DNA from: Candidatus Epilinea brevis
Lineage (GTDB): Bacteria > Chloroflexota > Anaerolineae > Epilineales > Epilineaceae
Assembly (NCBI GenBank): GCA_016710785.1
Contig: JADJUE010000002.1
Location: 310,001-374,000, forward strand
Length of the DNA: 64,000 nt
Direction of reading: 5' to 3'
Shown here: positions 10,301 to 18,053 of the stretch, one piece after another
How positions within the stretch are numbered: position 1 is the stretch's first letter
Layout of the letters: every line of letters starts with the position of its first letter
Notes under the pieces: model-generated
Seen by the model: the letters and a program-made list of their open reading frames with translations, nothing else
What the model was told of the DNA's origin: nothing
Database searches by the model: none
Made by a program: the position numbers and the translations under genes

Positions 10301-10570
10301 GGGACCGTCGGCGCCCGAGGGCAGCCACAGGAGCAGGCGTTGCTCCGGGGCCGAGGACAGCCGGTCCGACGCGGGGGCGGGCAGGAGTTCCGCCAAGGCC
10401 GCCGCCAGATCGACCGGTGGTGCGCCGTAAGGATGGGCGGCCGGCCCCTTGGCTGCTCGCGTGCGCGGCGCCGTCGGCGCCCAGGCCAACATCGCCTCGG
10501 CCCACAGGACCAACATGGCCGGCTGGCGAGGTCCGGCTTCGGGACGGAAATGGGCGTGGAGGACGAGCAT
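7340..10570 (-). CDS. SNF2-family DEAD/DEAH-box helicase-like ATPase
   Basis: 1076 aa. The N-terminal ~560 residues form the bacterial SNF2-associated region. The ATPase core has ADDMGLGKT (Walker A, about residue 620), DEAQ (Walker B, about 717) and LTGTPVENRLTELWS. The helicase C lobe has FLHGGV, LKAGGTGLNLT, HFDRWWNPAVEDQATDRAYRIGQ and a DALIVSK tail. All helicase motifs look intact. Proteins of this group are double-stranded DNA translocases rather than strand-separating helicases. The gene heads a two-gene operon with the SWIM protein. Confidence 0.92.
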   Translation of the reverse strand: MLVLHAHFRPEAGPRQPAMLVLWAEAMLAWAPTAPRTRAAKGPAAHPYGAPPVDLAAALAELLPAPASDRLSSAPEQRLLLWLPSGADGPSPSRPDAREDGEDRDLSPTDLRQWTVDGLALDALAALELLGLLPASAQLPAGWLAGDDLRYWQLAAGLTLEALGGELVLPDLSPLAAAPDDGAGRRVRAAPGWRAHWTPVLDGPRQAPRLARLAESMPPVCRAEAPSPALAPAGAPLLTAFLDSLSDAAMRAWGGAAAPAVTGSSDAAEAWLAGLFVADGRLSLSTARAAHLAGGHTAWRRALGAAGSGPFRVALRLQAPEAGGEGFLAGMALPAAAAEEAEPWRLHFLLQARDDPSLLMSADAVWRASEPLNAFGRTVARPRELLLGGLGYVARLSAPVRRALAARRPAEARLSTAEAYAFLREVAPVLEQAGFGVLVPPWWQSRTGRLGLRVRLRNRTLAADGSAAGGTLGLDSLVDFDWNLALGDEVLDADAFQSLVALRQPLVRIRGQWVQLDPFQVEAALRFLQRGAGARSELEMGQALALALGAEEELDGLPVEMVTAEGAFGDWLAGLKEGGTIATVAVPTGLRATLRPYQRRGLDWLAFLHASGLSGILADDMGLGKTVQTLAFLCHLRECGAWRDGPMLLLAPTSVVPNWLREAERFSPGLRCYGHQGADRLAGDALAERLRHSDLCVTSYALLRRDQDMLLERPWAGLIMDEAQNLKNPHARQTALVRAVKTPWRLALTGTPVENRLTELWSILNLCLPGYLGSLESFRKGIAIPVERHGDEQALRRLRRLTAPFILRRLKSDPGVAADLPAKLEMKVFCHLTAEQASLYQAITDEALMAVEAAQGISRSGQVLRMLLRLKQVCNHPAQMLGQARATPGLAVEAARSGKLLRILEILEEALAEGERVLVFTQFTEMGELLRRMVQEQLGVNAIFLHGGVPVAARERLVNRFQTDPDGPPVFVISLKAGGTGLNLTRASQVVHFDRWWNPAVEDQATDRAYRIGQSRRVLVHTCVCLGTLEEKIDALIVSKKDLATRVVGQGEQWLTQLSTSELRELVTLRREALAQ

Positions 10571-10623
10571 GGGCTGGAGGGGAGGATAGCATGCGGGCGC
10601 AGGGCCCCCCCGGCCTGATCAGG

Positions 10624-10699
10624 GCGTAGGGGCGGTCCCGCCCCTACGCTACAGGCGCAGGGCCCCCCCTCCCTCGACAGCGGGAGGGGGGGCCCTGCG
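10624..10699. terminator. Two strong hairpins downstream of the subtilase gene
   Basis: The first hairpin is GCGTAGGGGCGG/CCGCCCCTACGC (10624-10649). The second has 18-bp perfect arms at 10656-10673 and 10682-10699 around an 8-nt loop, with C7/G7 runs in the stem. Both lie between the end of the subtilase gene and the start of the SNF2 gene, which are read in the same direction, so they probably insulate the two units. The sequence GCGCAGGGCCCCCC also occurs once just before the first hairpin. Confidence 0.6.
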
Positions 10700-10727
10700 G
10701 TGGGCGTGGACCGTCAGGCGTGGACCG

Positions 10728-13700
10728 TCAGCGATCCAGCGCCGCCTCCATGTAGATGGGGGCGGCCGTCCCGGCTTCGGGGTACAAGGTGATCCGCGCT
10801 GTCGGGCCGTGGCCGGCCGTCGGGGCGAAGCTCAGCCGATCAGCCCGGCGGCCTCCGGCGAAGTCCAGGCGCTGGATCTGCCCGTCGCCCCAGTCCACGT
10901 CGGCGCGAACGATGCGCAGGTCGGCGGCGGCGCGACCCAGGTTCAGGCGCAGCCGCGGACGGCCGTCGGCGCCGGCGGACACCAGCGGCTTGGCGACCAC
11001 GTTCTTGGCCAGGAAGTTGTAGGCGTCGCCCAGCAACTGGTCGCGGGAAGCGGTGTCGTCACCGTTCTTGCCCACGCCTTCCAGGCCGAAGCCCCAGAAC
11101 ATGGCGTTCCAGGCGATCATCGACTCCGGATCGTGCTTGCCGGCGATGTAGGTGCCCACGACCATCGTCCTGGTCTCTTCCGTGCCGCTGACCACGGTCT
11201 TCACCGGGTAGCTCCACATCGGGCGGGCCCAATGGTTGAGGGTCTTGCCGCGCCCGCCGGGGGCCACGGTCCATGCGGCGTCGTCGACATCGCCCAGGTT
11301 GGCGGCGGCCACGTTCTCCAGCTCCGGCGTGCTGGGGTCGTTGGGCGTAAGGCCCTTGTACTCGCCCATCACCTCGCCGGAGGCGAAGGTGTATTGGTTG
11401 CCTTTGGCCCCGTCCTTGGCCATGGCGCCGGTGGACAGGTCCAGGCTGTACTGGCTGAAGGGGCTGTCGGCCTCGGCTCCCGTATGCGGCGCCAGCTTGA
11501 CCTCGAGTTCCGGCTTGTCGGGAGCCGAAGGGTAGGGCAGCAGGTGGCGACCGGAGAGGGTGGCGGTGTACACCGGCGTGAAGCCGGCGAAGTAGCGCGC
11601 CCAGCACATCTCGCAGCCCACATTCTGGCTGGGCCCGGCCCAGGTGAAGGGCCAGGTCTCCTTGTAGGCGGCGCGGTTGGCCGGCGTGTCGCCCAGGCGG
11701 GCGCCGCGGTTGAGGTAGCGCCAGAAGTTGGGCGTACCCTGGCCGGCGATCAGCATGTTGCCGCCGCCCAGGAGGTAGTTCTGGTACTGGAACTGTCCGG
11801 CGAGCGCGGACTGCATGGACGTGGCGCTCTCGTTGCTGTTGAGGATCACCAGGTCGTGGCGGAACATCTCCTCGTAAGGTGGATGGGCGCCGCGCAGCAC
11901 GGGGCCGGTGGAGCCGGCGGGCCGGTCGGCGGGCTCGCCCATCCACCAGACGTCGTAGCTCAGGCCCAGCTTGTCCAGAGCCGCGGTGTAGGCTTCCACA
12001 TGGTTGGGCGTGTTGCCGTAGGTCCAGTTGACGACCAGGACATCCTTGCGCACGGCAGGATCGTCCACGTAGGCGTAGTAGGCGATGCGCAAGGTGCGAA
12101 GGTCGTCGACATCCGGGCCGGTGGACTGCGCGGGCGCCGCGGCGCGCGACAGGCCGGAGGGTCCGCCGCCGCTCAGGTCGCTGTCCTTGAGCAGCGCCGG
12201 CAGGTAGATGCCGGGGGGCGCCGGCGCCTTGGCGCGCTGCGTCAGCACGACATAGCCCCAATGCTCCGCCTTGTCGGCGCCGGTGCTGTCCAGGCTCAGG
12301 CTGAGGGTGGCGGTCTTGTCCTTCATCACCGTCACCGTCTTGGCGCTGGGCACGGCGACGGCCTTGCCGCTGCTGCCGCCCGGCTCCACGGTGACGTCCC
12401 ACCAGCTCGTCTCGCCGTTGGCCGAGCTGATGGCGATGTCGATCATGTCCTTGTCGCCCGGCTTCAGGATGCCGAAGCTGGCCTTGGGCGGATCCATGAA
12501 GACGCGCGGGTCATGGGCGTCGGAGAGGTCCAGGCGGCCGGGGCCGGACTGGGTGACGTCGGCCGGCGTCCGGGTGTCCGGCGAGCCGGTGGTGACGATG
12601 GGCTCGCTGCTGCTGATCAGCGCGCTGCGCAGCTCGTCCACGGTCCAGTCGGGGTGGATGGAGCGCAGGAGGCCGGCGGCGCCGGTGACATGCGGGGCGG
12701 CCATGCTCGTGCCGCTGTAGGCCGGCCAGGTGACGATCATCGGCGGGATCATGTCCGCCGCGTTGTTGTCGTTGAGGACCGAGCTGAGGATGTCCGTGCC
12801 CGGCGCCGAGATATCCGGCTTGATGGTCCAGTCCAGGCCCGGGCCGCGGCTGGAGGAGGGCGCCAGGTAATCGGGAACGCCCGCATAGTCGCGCTGCTGC
12901 TGCAGGCCGTATTCCACGGTCAGCGTCTCCCCGCTCTTCAGCCATTCCACGAGTGCCCTGGCACCGGGCAGGCCCATGGCCATGGCGGGCAGGGCGACGT
13001 TGGAGGCGGCCGCGCCGCCGAAGCGGTCGTAGTACAGGTAGAAGATGGCCTTGGCACCGCTGTTCTTCATGTTGACCGCACGGCTGGGGAAGTCGCAGGT
13101 TCCGACGGGCTGGGCCTGGCCGTCGAAGCGCTCGACAACCGCGATCTTGCCGGTCACGTTGTCCGCCGGGCCGCAGCCGCCGCCGGGGACGAAGGCCATC
13201 TCGCCGGTCATGGTGGCGGTATAGGGCTTGACCGGTGAGGCCAGGAGCGACTTCAGCGCTTCCGGAACGTCGGTCTCCATCACCTTCACCGGTACGCCGG
13301 TGCGCCCGGTGGAGCTGGTGTTGCCCACCACCATCAGGTCTTCGGAGTACTTCCAGCCGCCCGAAAGCGAGGTGCGGCCGTTGCCGCCGGCGTTGCCGGA
13401 GGAGCCGACCACCAGCACGCCGCCATCGGCGGCGCCGGACATGGCCAGGGCCACCGGATGGCTCTCGGAGCGGTCCATCAGCCAGGTGGTGGTGCCCAGG
13501 CTCAGGTTGACGGCATCAATCTTGTCCTCGGCGGCCATCACCTCGAAGGCCGCCAGCATCTCCGGCGTGTCGCCGAAGACCGGGTAGGTGAACAGGCTGG
13601 CCATCGGCGCCACGCCGGCCATCTCCACCTCGATCCCGGGCAGTACCTCGTACTTGCCCCAGCGGCCGGTGATCGTACCGGCGACATGCGAGCCGTGGGC

Positions 13701-14501
13701 GCTGACGTACAGGCCGGCGTTCAGCTGGTTGATGTCGGCCGGCGTCAAGGCGTCGGAGAAGACGCGGAAGCCCAGCACCTTGTTGTTGACCAGATGGGTC
13801 TGGGTCATGAAGCTGGTGACGGTGCCGTCGCGCAGGTGGTACTTGGCGACGGGATAGCCCGCCGGCGCTGCCGGCATGCCCTCGTCGCGCAGGAAGGGGT
13901 GGTTGACGGCGTTGCCGGCCTCCATGGTGCCGACGCGGGCGCCCAGGCCGGCCTCGGCCACGCCGCCGGCGGCCTCCCAGGCCTTGACGGTGCCCAGCAG
14001 GTCTTTGGTGCCGTCCATCTCGGGCACCAGCTCCTCGGCCGGATAGACCAGTTTCACGCCCGGCAGTTCGCGCGCCTGCTCGGCGCTGGCGTAGGTCAGA
14101 CGGGCGGTGAAGCCGTTGAGGGTCACCTGGTACTGCCAGTCGTTCTCGGTGAACTCCGGAGCCAGGTAGCGCAGGCGCTGGATCATGTCCGCTTGCACCT
14201 CGGACAGATACGCCCGATAAGCCTTGGCCTCAGGGGTGCTTACATCCACGTGCACGCCCTGGTAGCGCGCGGGGTCCAGCCGCCGCACGGCCTGCGGGCT
14301 GGTGGCGGCCAGGCCGGGGAGGCCGCCGGCGTAGGAGGCCAGGGGCGGATCCTCCAGCACGACGATGTAGCGATGGGTCGCCGCCTGCGGTTGGGCGGCC
14401 GGGCCGTCCACGGGACGGGCCGCGGCGGGGCTGCGCCCGCCAACGAAGGCCATGAGGCCCAGGGCGAGCAGGGTCGATAGGTGACGGAAACGATGCTGCA
14501 T
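10728..14501 (-). CDS. Secreted S8 subtilisin-like serine protease, multidomain
   Basis: 1257 aa. A signal peptide (residues 1-29) is followed by an I9-type propeptide (about 42-155, beginning HRYIVVLED). The S8 domain has H269 (SAHGSHVAGT) and S599 (YSGTSMAAPHVTG). The position that should carry the catalytic Asp reads VGTMEAGNAVNHP, with Glu194 in place of Asp. A PA-type insert spans about 420-545. A beta-sandwich follows the catalytic domain. IYLPALLKDS lies near 770, then a large C-terminal region of unrecognised function. Probably an extracellular protease or a cell-surface relative. Activity depends on whether Glu194 can replace Asp. Confidence 0.9.
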   Translation of the reverse strand: MQHRFRHLSTLLALGLMAFVGGRSPAAARPVDGPAAQPQAATHRYIVVLEDPPLASYAGGLPGLAATSPQAVRRLDPARYQGVHVDVSTPEAKAYRAYLSEVQADMIQRLRYLAPEFTENDWQYQVTLNGFTARLTYASAEQARELPGVKLVYPAEELVPEMDGTKDLLGTVKAWEAAGGVAEAGLGARVGTMEAGNAVNHPFLRDEGMPAAPAGYPVAKYHLRDGTVTSFMTQTHLVNNKVLGFRVFSDALTPADINQLNAGLYVSAHGSHVAGTITGRWGKYEVLPGIEVEMAGVAPMASLFTYPVFGDTPEMLAAFEVMAAEDKIDAVNLSLGTTTWLMDRSESHPVALAMSGAADGGVLVVGSSGNAGGNGRTSLSGGWKYSEDLMVVGNTSSTGRTGVPVKVMETDVPEALKSLLASPVKPYTATMTGEMAFVPGGGCGPADNVTGKIAVVERFDGQAQPVGTCDFPSRAVNMKNSGAKAIFYLYYDRFGGAAASNVALPAMAMGLPGARALVEWLKSGETLTVEYGLQQQRDYAGVPDYLAPSSSRGPGLDWTIKPDISAPGTDILSSVLNDNNAADMIPPMIVTWPAYSGTSMAAPHVTGAAGLLRSIHPDWTVDELRSALISSSEPIVTTGSPDTRTPADVTQSGPGRLDLSDAHDPRVFMDPPKASFGILKPGDKDMIDIAISSANGETSWWDVTVEPGGSSGKAVAVPSAKTVTVMKDKTATLSLSLDSTGADKAEHWGYVVLTQRAKAPAPPGIYLPALLKDSDLSGGGPSGLSRAAAPAQSTGPDVDDLRTLRIAYYAYVDDPAVRKDVLVVNWTYGNTPNHVEAYTAALDKLGLSYDVWWMGEPADRPAGSTGPVLRGAHPPYEEMFRHDLVILNSNESATSMQSALAGQFQYQNYLLGGGNMLIAGQGTPNFWRYLNRGARLGDTPANRAAYKETWPFTWAGPSQNVGCEMCWARYFAGFTPVYTATLSGRHLLPYPSAPDKPELEVKLAPHTGAEADSPFSQYSLDLSTGAMAKDGAKGNQYTFASGEVMGEYKGLTPNDPSTPELENVAAANLGDVDDAAWTVAPGGRGKTLNHWARPMWSYPVKTVVSGTEETRTMVVGTYIAGKHDPESMIAWNAMFWGFGLEGVGKNGDDTASRDQLLGDAYNFLAKNVVAKPLVSAGADGRPRLRLNLGRAAADLRIVRADVDWGDGQIQRLDFAGGRRADRLSFAPTAGHGPTARITLYPEAGTAAPIYMEAALDR

Positions 14502-14803
14502 GGTTGTGGGTCCCCCTCCGGGTTATCGCGGATGCGGGCGCTCGGTGCGCGCCGCGGCCGGGCTGGCAAGCCAAGACGGGACCGCTCCCCGAGGCGAGAA
14601 TCGCCGCGGGCGGTCCCAGACATCATCCAAGGTTAGGTCGTTCAATCAGCCGCGAGCATGCAACGCCCGCCCAGCGCGGGCCGTGACAGGGCGGCAGTGT
14701 AGCGACGTGAGTCGGCGGGTGCAAGGGGCCTCAGGGTACATCGCATCAAGTGGCGCGCGATGCCGCTTCTAGATCGTCGCTAGATGCGATCACCGCCACG
14801 GAT
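14502..14803. other. Intergenic region with inverted repeats, mscS 3' side
   Basis: No gene was recognised in these 302 bp. ATCGCATC (14740-14747) and GATGCGAT (14783-14790) form an outer perfect repeat. TCTAG (14768-14772) and CTAGA (14780-14784) form an inner one, a possible transcription stop for the channel gene. The part next to 14501 must contain the subtilase promoter. A GGAGGGGGA ribosome-binding site precedes its start codon. Confidence 0.4.
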
Positions 14804-15658
14804 TCAGAGCTGGCCCCCCGTTGCCCCGTTGCCGCCGTCGAAGGCGATACCCGCCGCCCGCAGCCGTTCGTCGACCAGGGCCATCAGCTGCGGGCGCAGG
14901 TCTGCGCCCTTGCCAAAGGCCGTGCGGGCCAGCAGGGTCAGGCTGGTGCGCGGACCCAGCTCGCCGCTCTTGGAGATGATCTGCCAGGGCCCGTCCAGGT
15001 CCGGCAGGTCGCGGGCCGCCTCGTCGCCCAGGGCGGTGAGCAGGGGCAGAGCGCGGGCCACGTCCACCGAGGCCAGGATGAGATGCACATCGGCCGTGGA
15101 GAAGCGCCCGCGGCTGTAGTTGTGGATGATGCGGATCTCCCCGTTGGGCACCATGACCAGCTCACCGGTCATCGCCCTGAGGTGGGTCGTGCGCAGGTCC
15201 ACGCGCTCGATGACGCCTTCCTCGACACCCAGCCGCACCTTCTCGCCCACCGAGAACGCGTCCTCGATGACGAAGCCGATGCCCGCCAGGTAGTCGCTGA
15301 TCAGGGGCCGGGCCGCCAGGCCGATGCCGGCGCCCAGGAGGCCGATGGCCCAGGCCATGGTCTGGGCGGGCACGCCCGCCAGGCGGACCAGGGTCATCAG
15401 GACCGCGACGGTCAGTACCGCGGCGCTGATGGCGTCGGCCACCAGCCCTTGGAGCGTCATCTGCCGCGCCGGCCGGTGCTCGCGCACCCGCGACCCGTAG
15501 CGGCTCAGCCGCACCAGACGGCGGGCGATGCCCCAGCTGAGGCGCCGGGCCAGCCAGGCCAGGGCCACGATCAGGATCAGTTGCAGCGCCAGCCAGCCGC
15601 GCGGCCCCAGGCCGGCCCGCAGGTCCGTGATCGAAGCCGCCAAGGTCCGAAGGTCCAT
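14804..15658 (-). CDS. MscS-family mechanosensitive channel
   Basis: 284 aa from the ATG at 15658. There are three N-terminal hydrophobic segments. The third is the glycine/alanine pore helix, AIGLLGAGIGLAARPLISDYLAG, followed by the MscS beta-domain with VEEGVIERVDLRTTHLR and the VPNGEI segment that is nearly invariant in the family. A short alpha/beta C-terminal domain ends the protein. It would act as a stretch-gated channel releasing solutes during osmotic downshock. The gene is monocistronic and divergent from the EF-G-like gene. Confidence 0.9.
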   Translation of the reverse strand: MDLRTLAASITDLRAGLGPRGWLALQLILIVALAWLARRLSWGIARRLVRLSRYGSRVREHRPARQMTLQGLVADAISAAVLTVAVLMTLVRLAGVPAQTMAWAIGLLGAGIGLAARPLISDYLAGIGFVIEDAFSVGEKVRLGVEEGVIERVDLRTTHLRAMTGELVMVPNGEIRIIHNYSRGRFSTADVHLILASVDVARALPLLTALGDEAARDLPDLDGPWQIISKSGELGPRTSLTLLARTAFGKGADLRPQLMALVDERLRAAGIAFDGGNGATGGQL

Positions 15659-15691
15659 GGACGGGATTATGCCTGAACCGAGGCGGGGATG

Positions 15692-15768
15692 GGGCATGGC
15701 CCGGCCGTTGAAGCTTCCGGGGACGTCCGTGGAACGTCGGGTTCCGGCTGCTGCGATGGTCCGGGCCG
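15692..15768. repeat. Dispersed intergenic repeat, copy A
   Basis: This roughly 77-bp block aligns with 45676-45755, with identical stretches such as CATGGCCCGG, GTGGAACG and CGGGTTCCGG and one-base indels. Its core GGAACGTCGGGTTCC is an imperfect palindrome (GGAAC/GTTCC). It lies between the divergent mscS and EF-G-like genes and is not coding. Confidence 0.6.
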
Positions 15769-15772
15769 CCGC

Positions 15773-15801
15773 TGGCAGAGATCTCGTGGCGGGGTTATAC
15801 T
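15773..15801 (+). promoter_or_regulatory. Candidate promoter of the EF-G-like gene
   Basis: TATACT at 15796-15801 matches the -10 consensus at five of six positions. A weak -35 candidate lies 17 bp upstream. The transcript would have a leader of about 110 nt ending in a GAAGGAGAG ribosome-binding site before the ATG at 15919. Confidence 0.4.
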
Positions 15802-15918
15802 CGCGCTTCCGCCCTTCCACCCCGCCGGCGAGGATCTCGCGGCGGCCGGGGACCCTCCCCCGACCCAGCCTCGTCGGCCTGCTCCGCTTCATCCGAACGA
15901 AGGAGAGTTGGCATCGTC

Positions 15919-17991
15919 ATGAAGGATTACCGTTCCGACCGCATCCACAACATCGCCCTCGTGGGGCATAGCGGCGCCGGCAAGACGACGCTCACCGAGG
16001 CCGCCCTGTACCTGACCAAGGTCACCACCCGCATGGGCAAGACCGAGGACGGCAACACGGTCTCCGATTTCGACCCCGAGGAGGTGCGGCGCGGGATATC
16101 GATCTCTACCAGCTTGATTCCGGTGGAATGGGACGGGCACAAGATCAACTTCCTGGACACCCCCGGCTACGCCGACTTCGTGGGCGAGGTCATCACCGCC
16201 CTGGCGGCAGCGGATTACGGCGTCGTGGTGGTGGACGCCGTGGCCGGCGTCGAGGTGGGCACCGAGCTGACCTGGCAGGCCCTGGACGACCTGGGCCTGC
16301 CGCGCATGGTGGTCATCAACAAGATGGACCGCGACAACGCCAGCGCCGAACGGACCTTGGCTTCCCTGCGCGAGCATTTCCCAGAAGTCCGCTTCACGCC
16401 CATGGTGCTGCCGGTGGGCCAGAAGGCAGCCTTTCAAGGCGTGTACCGCCTCAACAGCGGCAAGCCCAGCCTGGGCGCCGAGGGCAAGGAGGGCACGGTG
16501 CCCGACGATGTCATGCAGGCGGCCGCCACGGCGCGGATGACCCTGGTGGAGGCCGCGGCGGAGGGCGAAGACGAGTTGATGATGAAGTACTTCGACGAGG
16601 GCGACCTCAGCCCCGACGATGTGCGCCACGGCCTGCCGCTGGCTTCGCGGGCCGGCAAGTTCGTGCCCGTGCTGATGACCGCCGCCAGCGACTGCCGCGG
16701 GGTGCTCGCCTTCCTGGAGACCCTCAAGTATCTGGCGCCCACGGCCGCGAACGCCATGCCGCGCACGGCCGTTCGCCAGGTCGACGGCAAGTCCGTCGAC
16801 GTCAGCTCCGACGACCCGCATCTGGCCGCGCTGGTCGTCAAGACCCAGGCAGACCCTTACGTGGGCAAGCTGCAGTACCTGCGCGTCATCTCCGGCGAGT
16901 TCAAGGCGGATTCCCGGGTCATGAACCTGAGCCAGAACCAGGAGGAGCGCGTCGGCCCGGTCTATGTGCTGCGCGGCAAGGAGCAGCTGTCCGTCGGTCA
17001 CCTCTACCCGGGCGACATCGGCGCCGTGGCCAAGCTGCAGCATACGCATACCGGCGATACCTTGGGCGACAAGGACACGAAGCTGACCTTCCCGCCCTTC
17101 AACTTCCCGCAACCGCTCTATTCGGTGGCCGTGAAGCCCAGCACCCAGGCGGACGGCGTCAAGCTGGGCCAGGCCCTGCAGCGCATGGCGGAGGAGGACC
17201 GCACCCTCGTTCCGCATTTCGAGGACGCCACCCACGAGCTGCTGCTCAGCGGCATGGGCGATTCCCACATCGCCGTGGCGGTGCACCACCTGAAGGACAA
17301 GTACGGCGTTTCGGTGGAGACCAAGGTGCCGCGGGTGCCCTACCGCGAGACGGTGACGCGGCCGGGCAAGGCCCAGTACCGGCACAAGAAGCAGACGGGC
17401 GGCTCGGGGCAGTTCGCCGAGGTGCACCTGCGGGTGGAGCCCCTGCCTGCCGGTGGCGGCTTCGAGTTCGCCTCCGAGGTCTTCGGCGGCGCCATCAGCC
17501 ACCAGTACATCCCCTCCATCGAGAAGGGCGTCGTGGCGGTGATGAAGGAAGGCGTGATCGCGCATTGCCCGGTGGTCGATATCAAGGCCATCGTGACCGA
17601 CGGCCGGGAGCATCCGGTCGACTCCAAGGACATCGCCTTCCAGATCGCGGGCCGCGAGGCCTTCAAGGAAGCGATGCAGGAGGCCGGCCCGGTGTTGCTC
17701 GAGCCGGTGTATCGCTTGAAGGTCATCGTGCCCGCGGCGCAGATGGGCGACGTGCTGGGCGACATGAACACCCGTCGCGGCGTCGTCCAGGGCACTGAGC
17801 TGATCGGCACCAAGGCGGTCGTCTCCGCACAGGCGCCGCAGGCGGAGATCCAGCGCTACGCCACAGACCTGCGCTCCATGACCCAGGGCCGCGGCTACTT
17901 CACCGCGGAGTTCGACCATTTCGCCCAGGTGCCCTTCCAGATGACGGACAAGGTGCTGGCCGAGGCCAAGGCGGCCGCCGAACACCATTGA
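15919..17991 (+). CDS. Elongation factor G-like GTPase (EF-G2 type)
   Basis: 690 aa, with the EF-G domain order: GTPase, beta-barrel, domains III, IV (GGSGQFAEV segment) and V. G1 is GHSGAGKT (16-23), G2 region RGISIST, and G4 NKMD (134-137). G3 reads DTPGY (80-84), so Tyr84 occupies the position of the catalytic His of canonical EF-G and EF-Tu (DTPGH). That change is characteristic of a known EF-G paralogue group rather than of the essential translocase. It is therefore likely an accessory translation factor of unclear role. A good RBS precedes it, and a long palindrome follows. Confidence 0.9.
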   Translation: MKDYRSDRIHNIALVGHSGAGKTTLTEAALYLTKVTTRMGKTEDGNTVSDFDPEEVRRGISISTSLIPVEWDGHKINFLDTPGYADFVGEVITALAAADYGVVVVDAVAGVEVGTELTWQALDDLGLPRMVVINKMDRDNASAERTLASLREHFPEVRFTPMVLPVGQKAAFQGVYRLNSGKPSLGAEGKEGTVPDDVMQAAATARMTLVEAAAEGEDELMMKYFDEGDLSPDDVRHGLPLASRAGKFVPVLMTAASDCRGVLAFLETLKYLAPTAANAMPRTAVRQVDGKSVDVSSDDPHLAALVVKTQADPYVGKLQYLRVISGEFKADSRVMNLSQNQEERVGPVYVLRGKEQLSVGHLYPGDIGAVAKLQHTHTGDTLGDKDTKLTFPPFNFPQPLYSVAVKPSTQADGVKLGQALQRMAEEDRTLVPHFEDATHELLLSGMGDSHIAVAVHHLKDKYGVSVETKVPRVPYRETVTRPGKAQYRHKKQTGGSGQFAEVHLRVEPLPAGGGFEFASEVFGGAISHQYIPSIEKGVVAVMKEGVIAHCPVVDIKAIVTDGREHPVDSKDIAFQIAGREAFKEAMQEAGPVLLEPVYRLKVIVPAAQMGDVLGDMNTRRGVVQGTELIGTKAVVSAQAPQAEIQRYATDLRSMTQGRGYFTAEFDHFAQVPFQMTDKVLAEAKAAAEHH

Positions 17992-18003
17992 TCCTGGGGA
18001 GAC

Positions 18004-18037
18004 AGCGAAGGGGCAGCGCATGCGCTGCCCCTTCGCT
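18004..18037. terminator. 34-bp perfect palindrome, bidirectional terminator
   Basis: The left arm at 18004-18020 and right arm at 18021-18037 are exact reverse complements (AGCGAAGGGGCAGCGCA). It lies between the converging EF-G-like and DUF155 genes and could stop transcription from both sides. Confidence 0.6.
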
Positions 18038-18053
18038 ATCGCATGCAAGCCGC

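Noticed and set aside
14750..15676. Open frame opposite mscS
   Set aside because: Gln/His-rich antisense shadow; the VPNGEI and pore-helix motifs on the minus strand are decisive.
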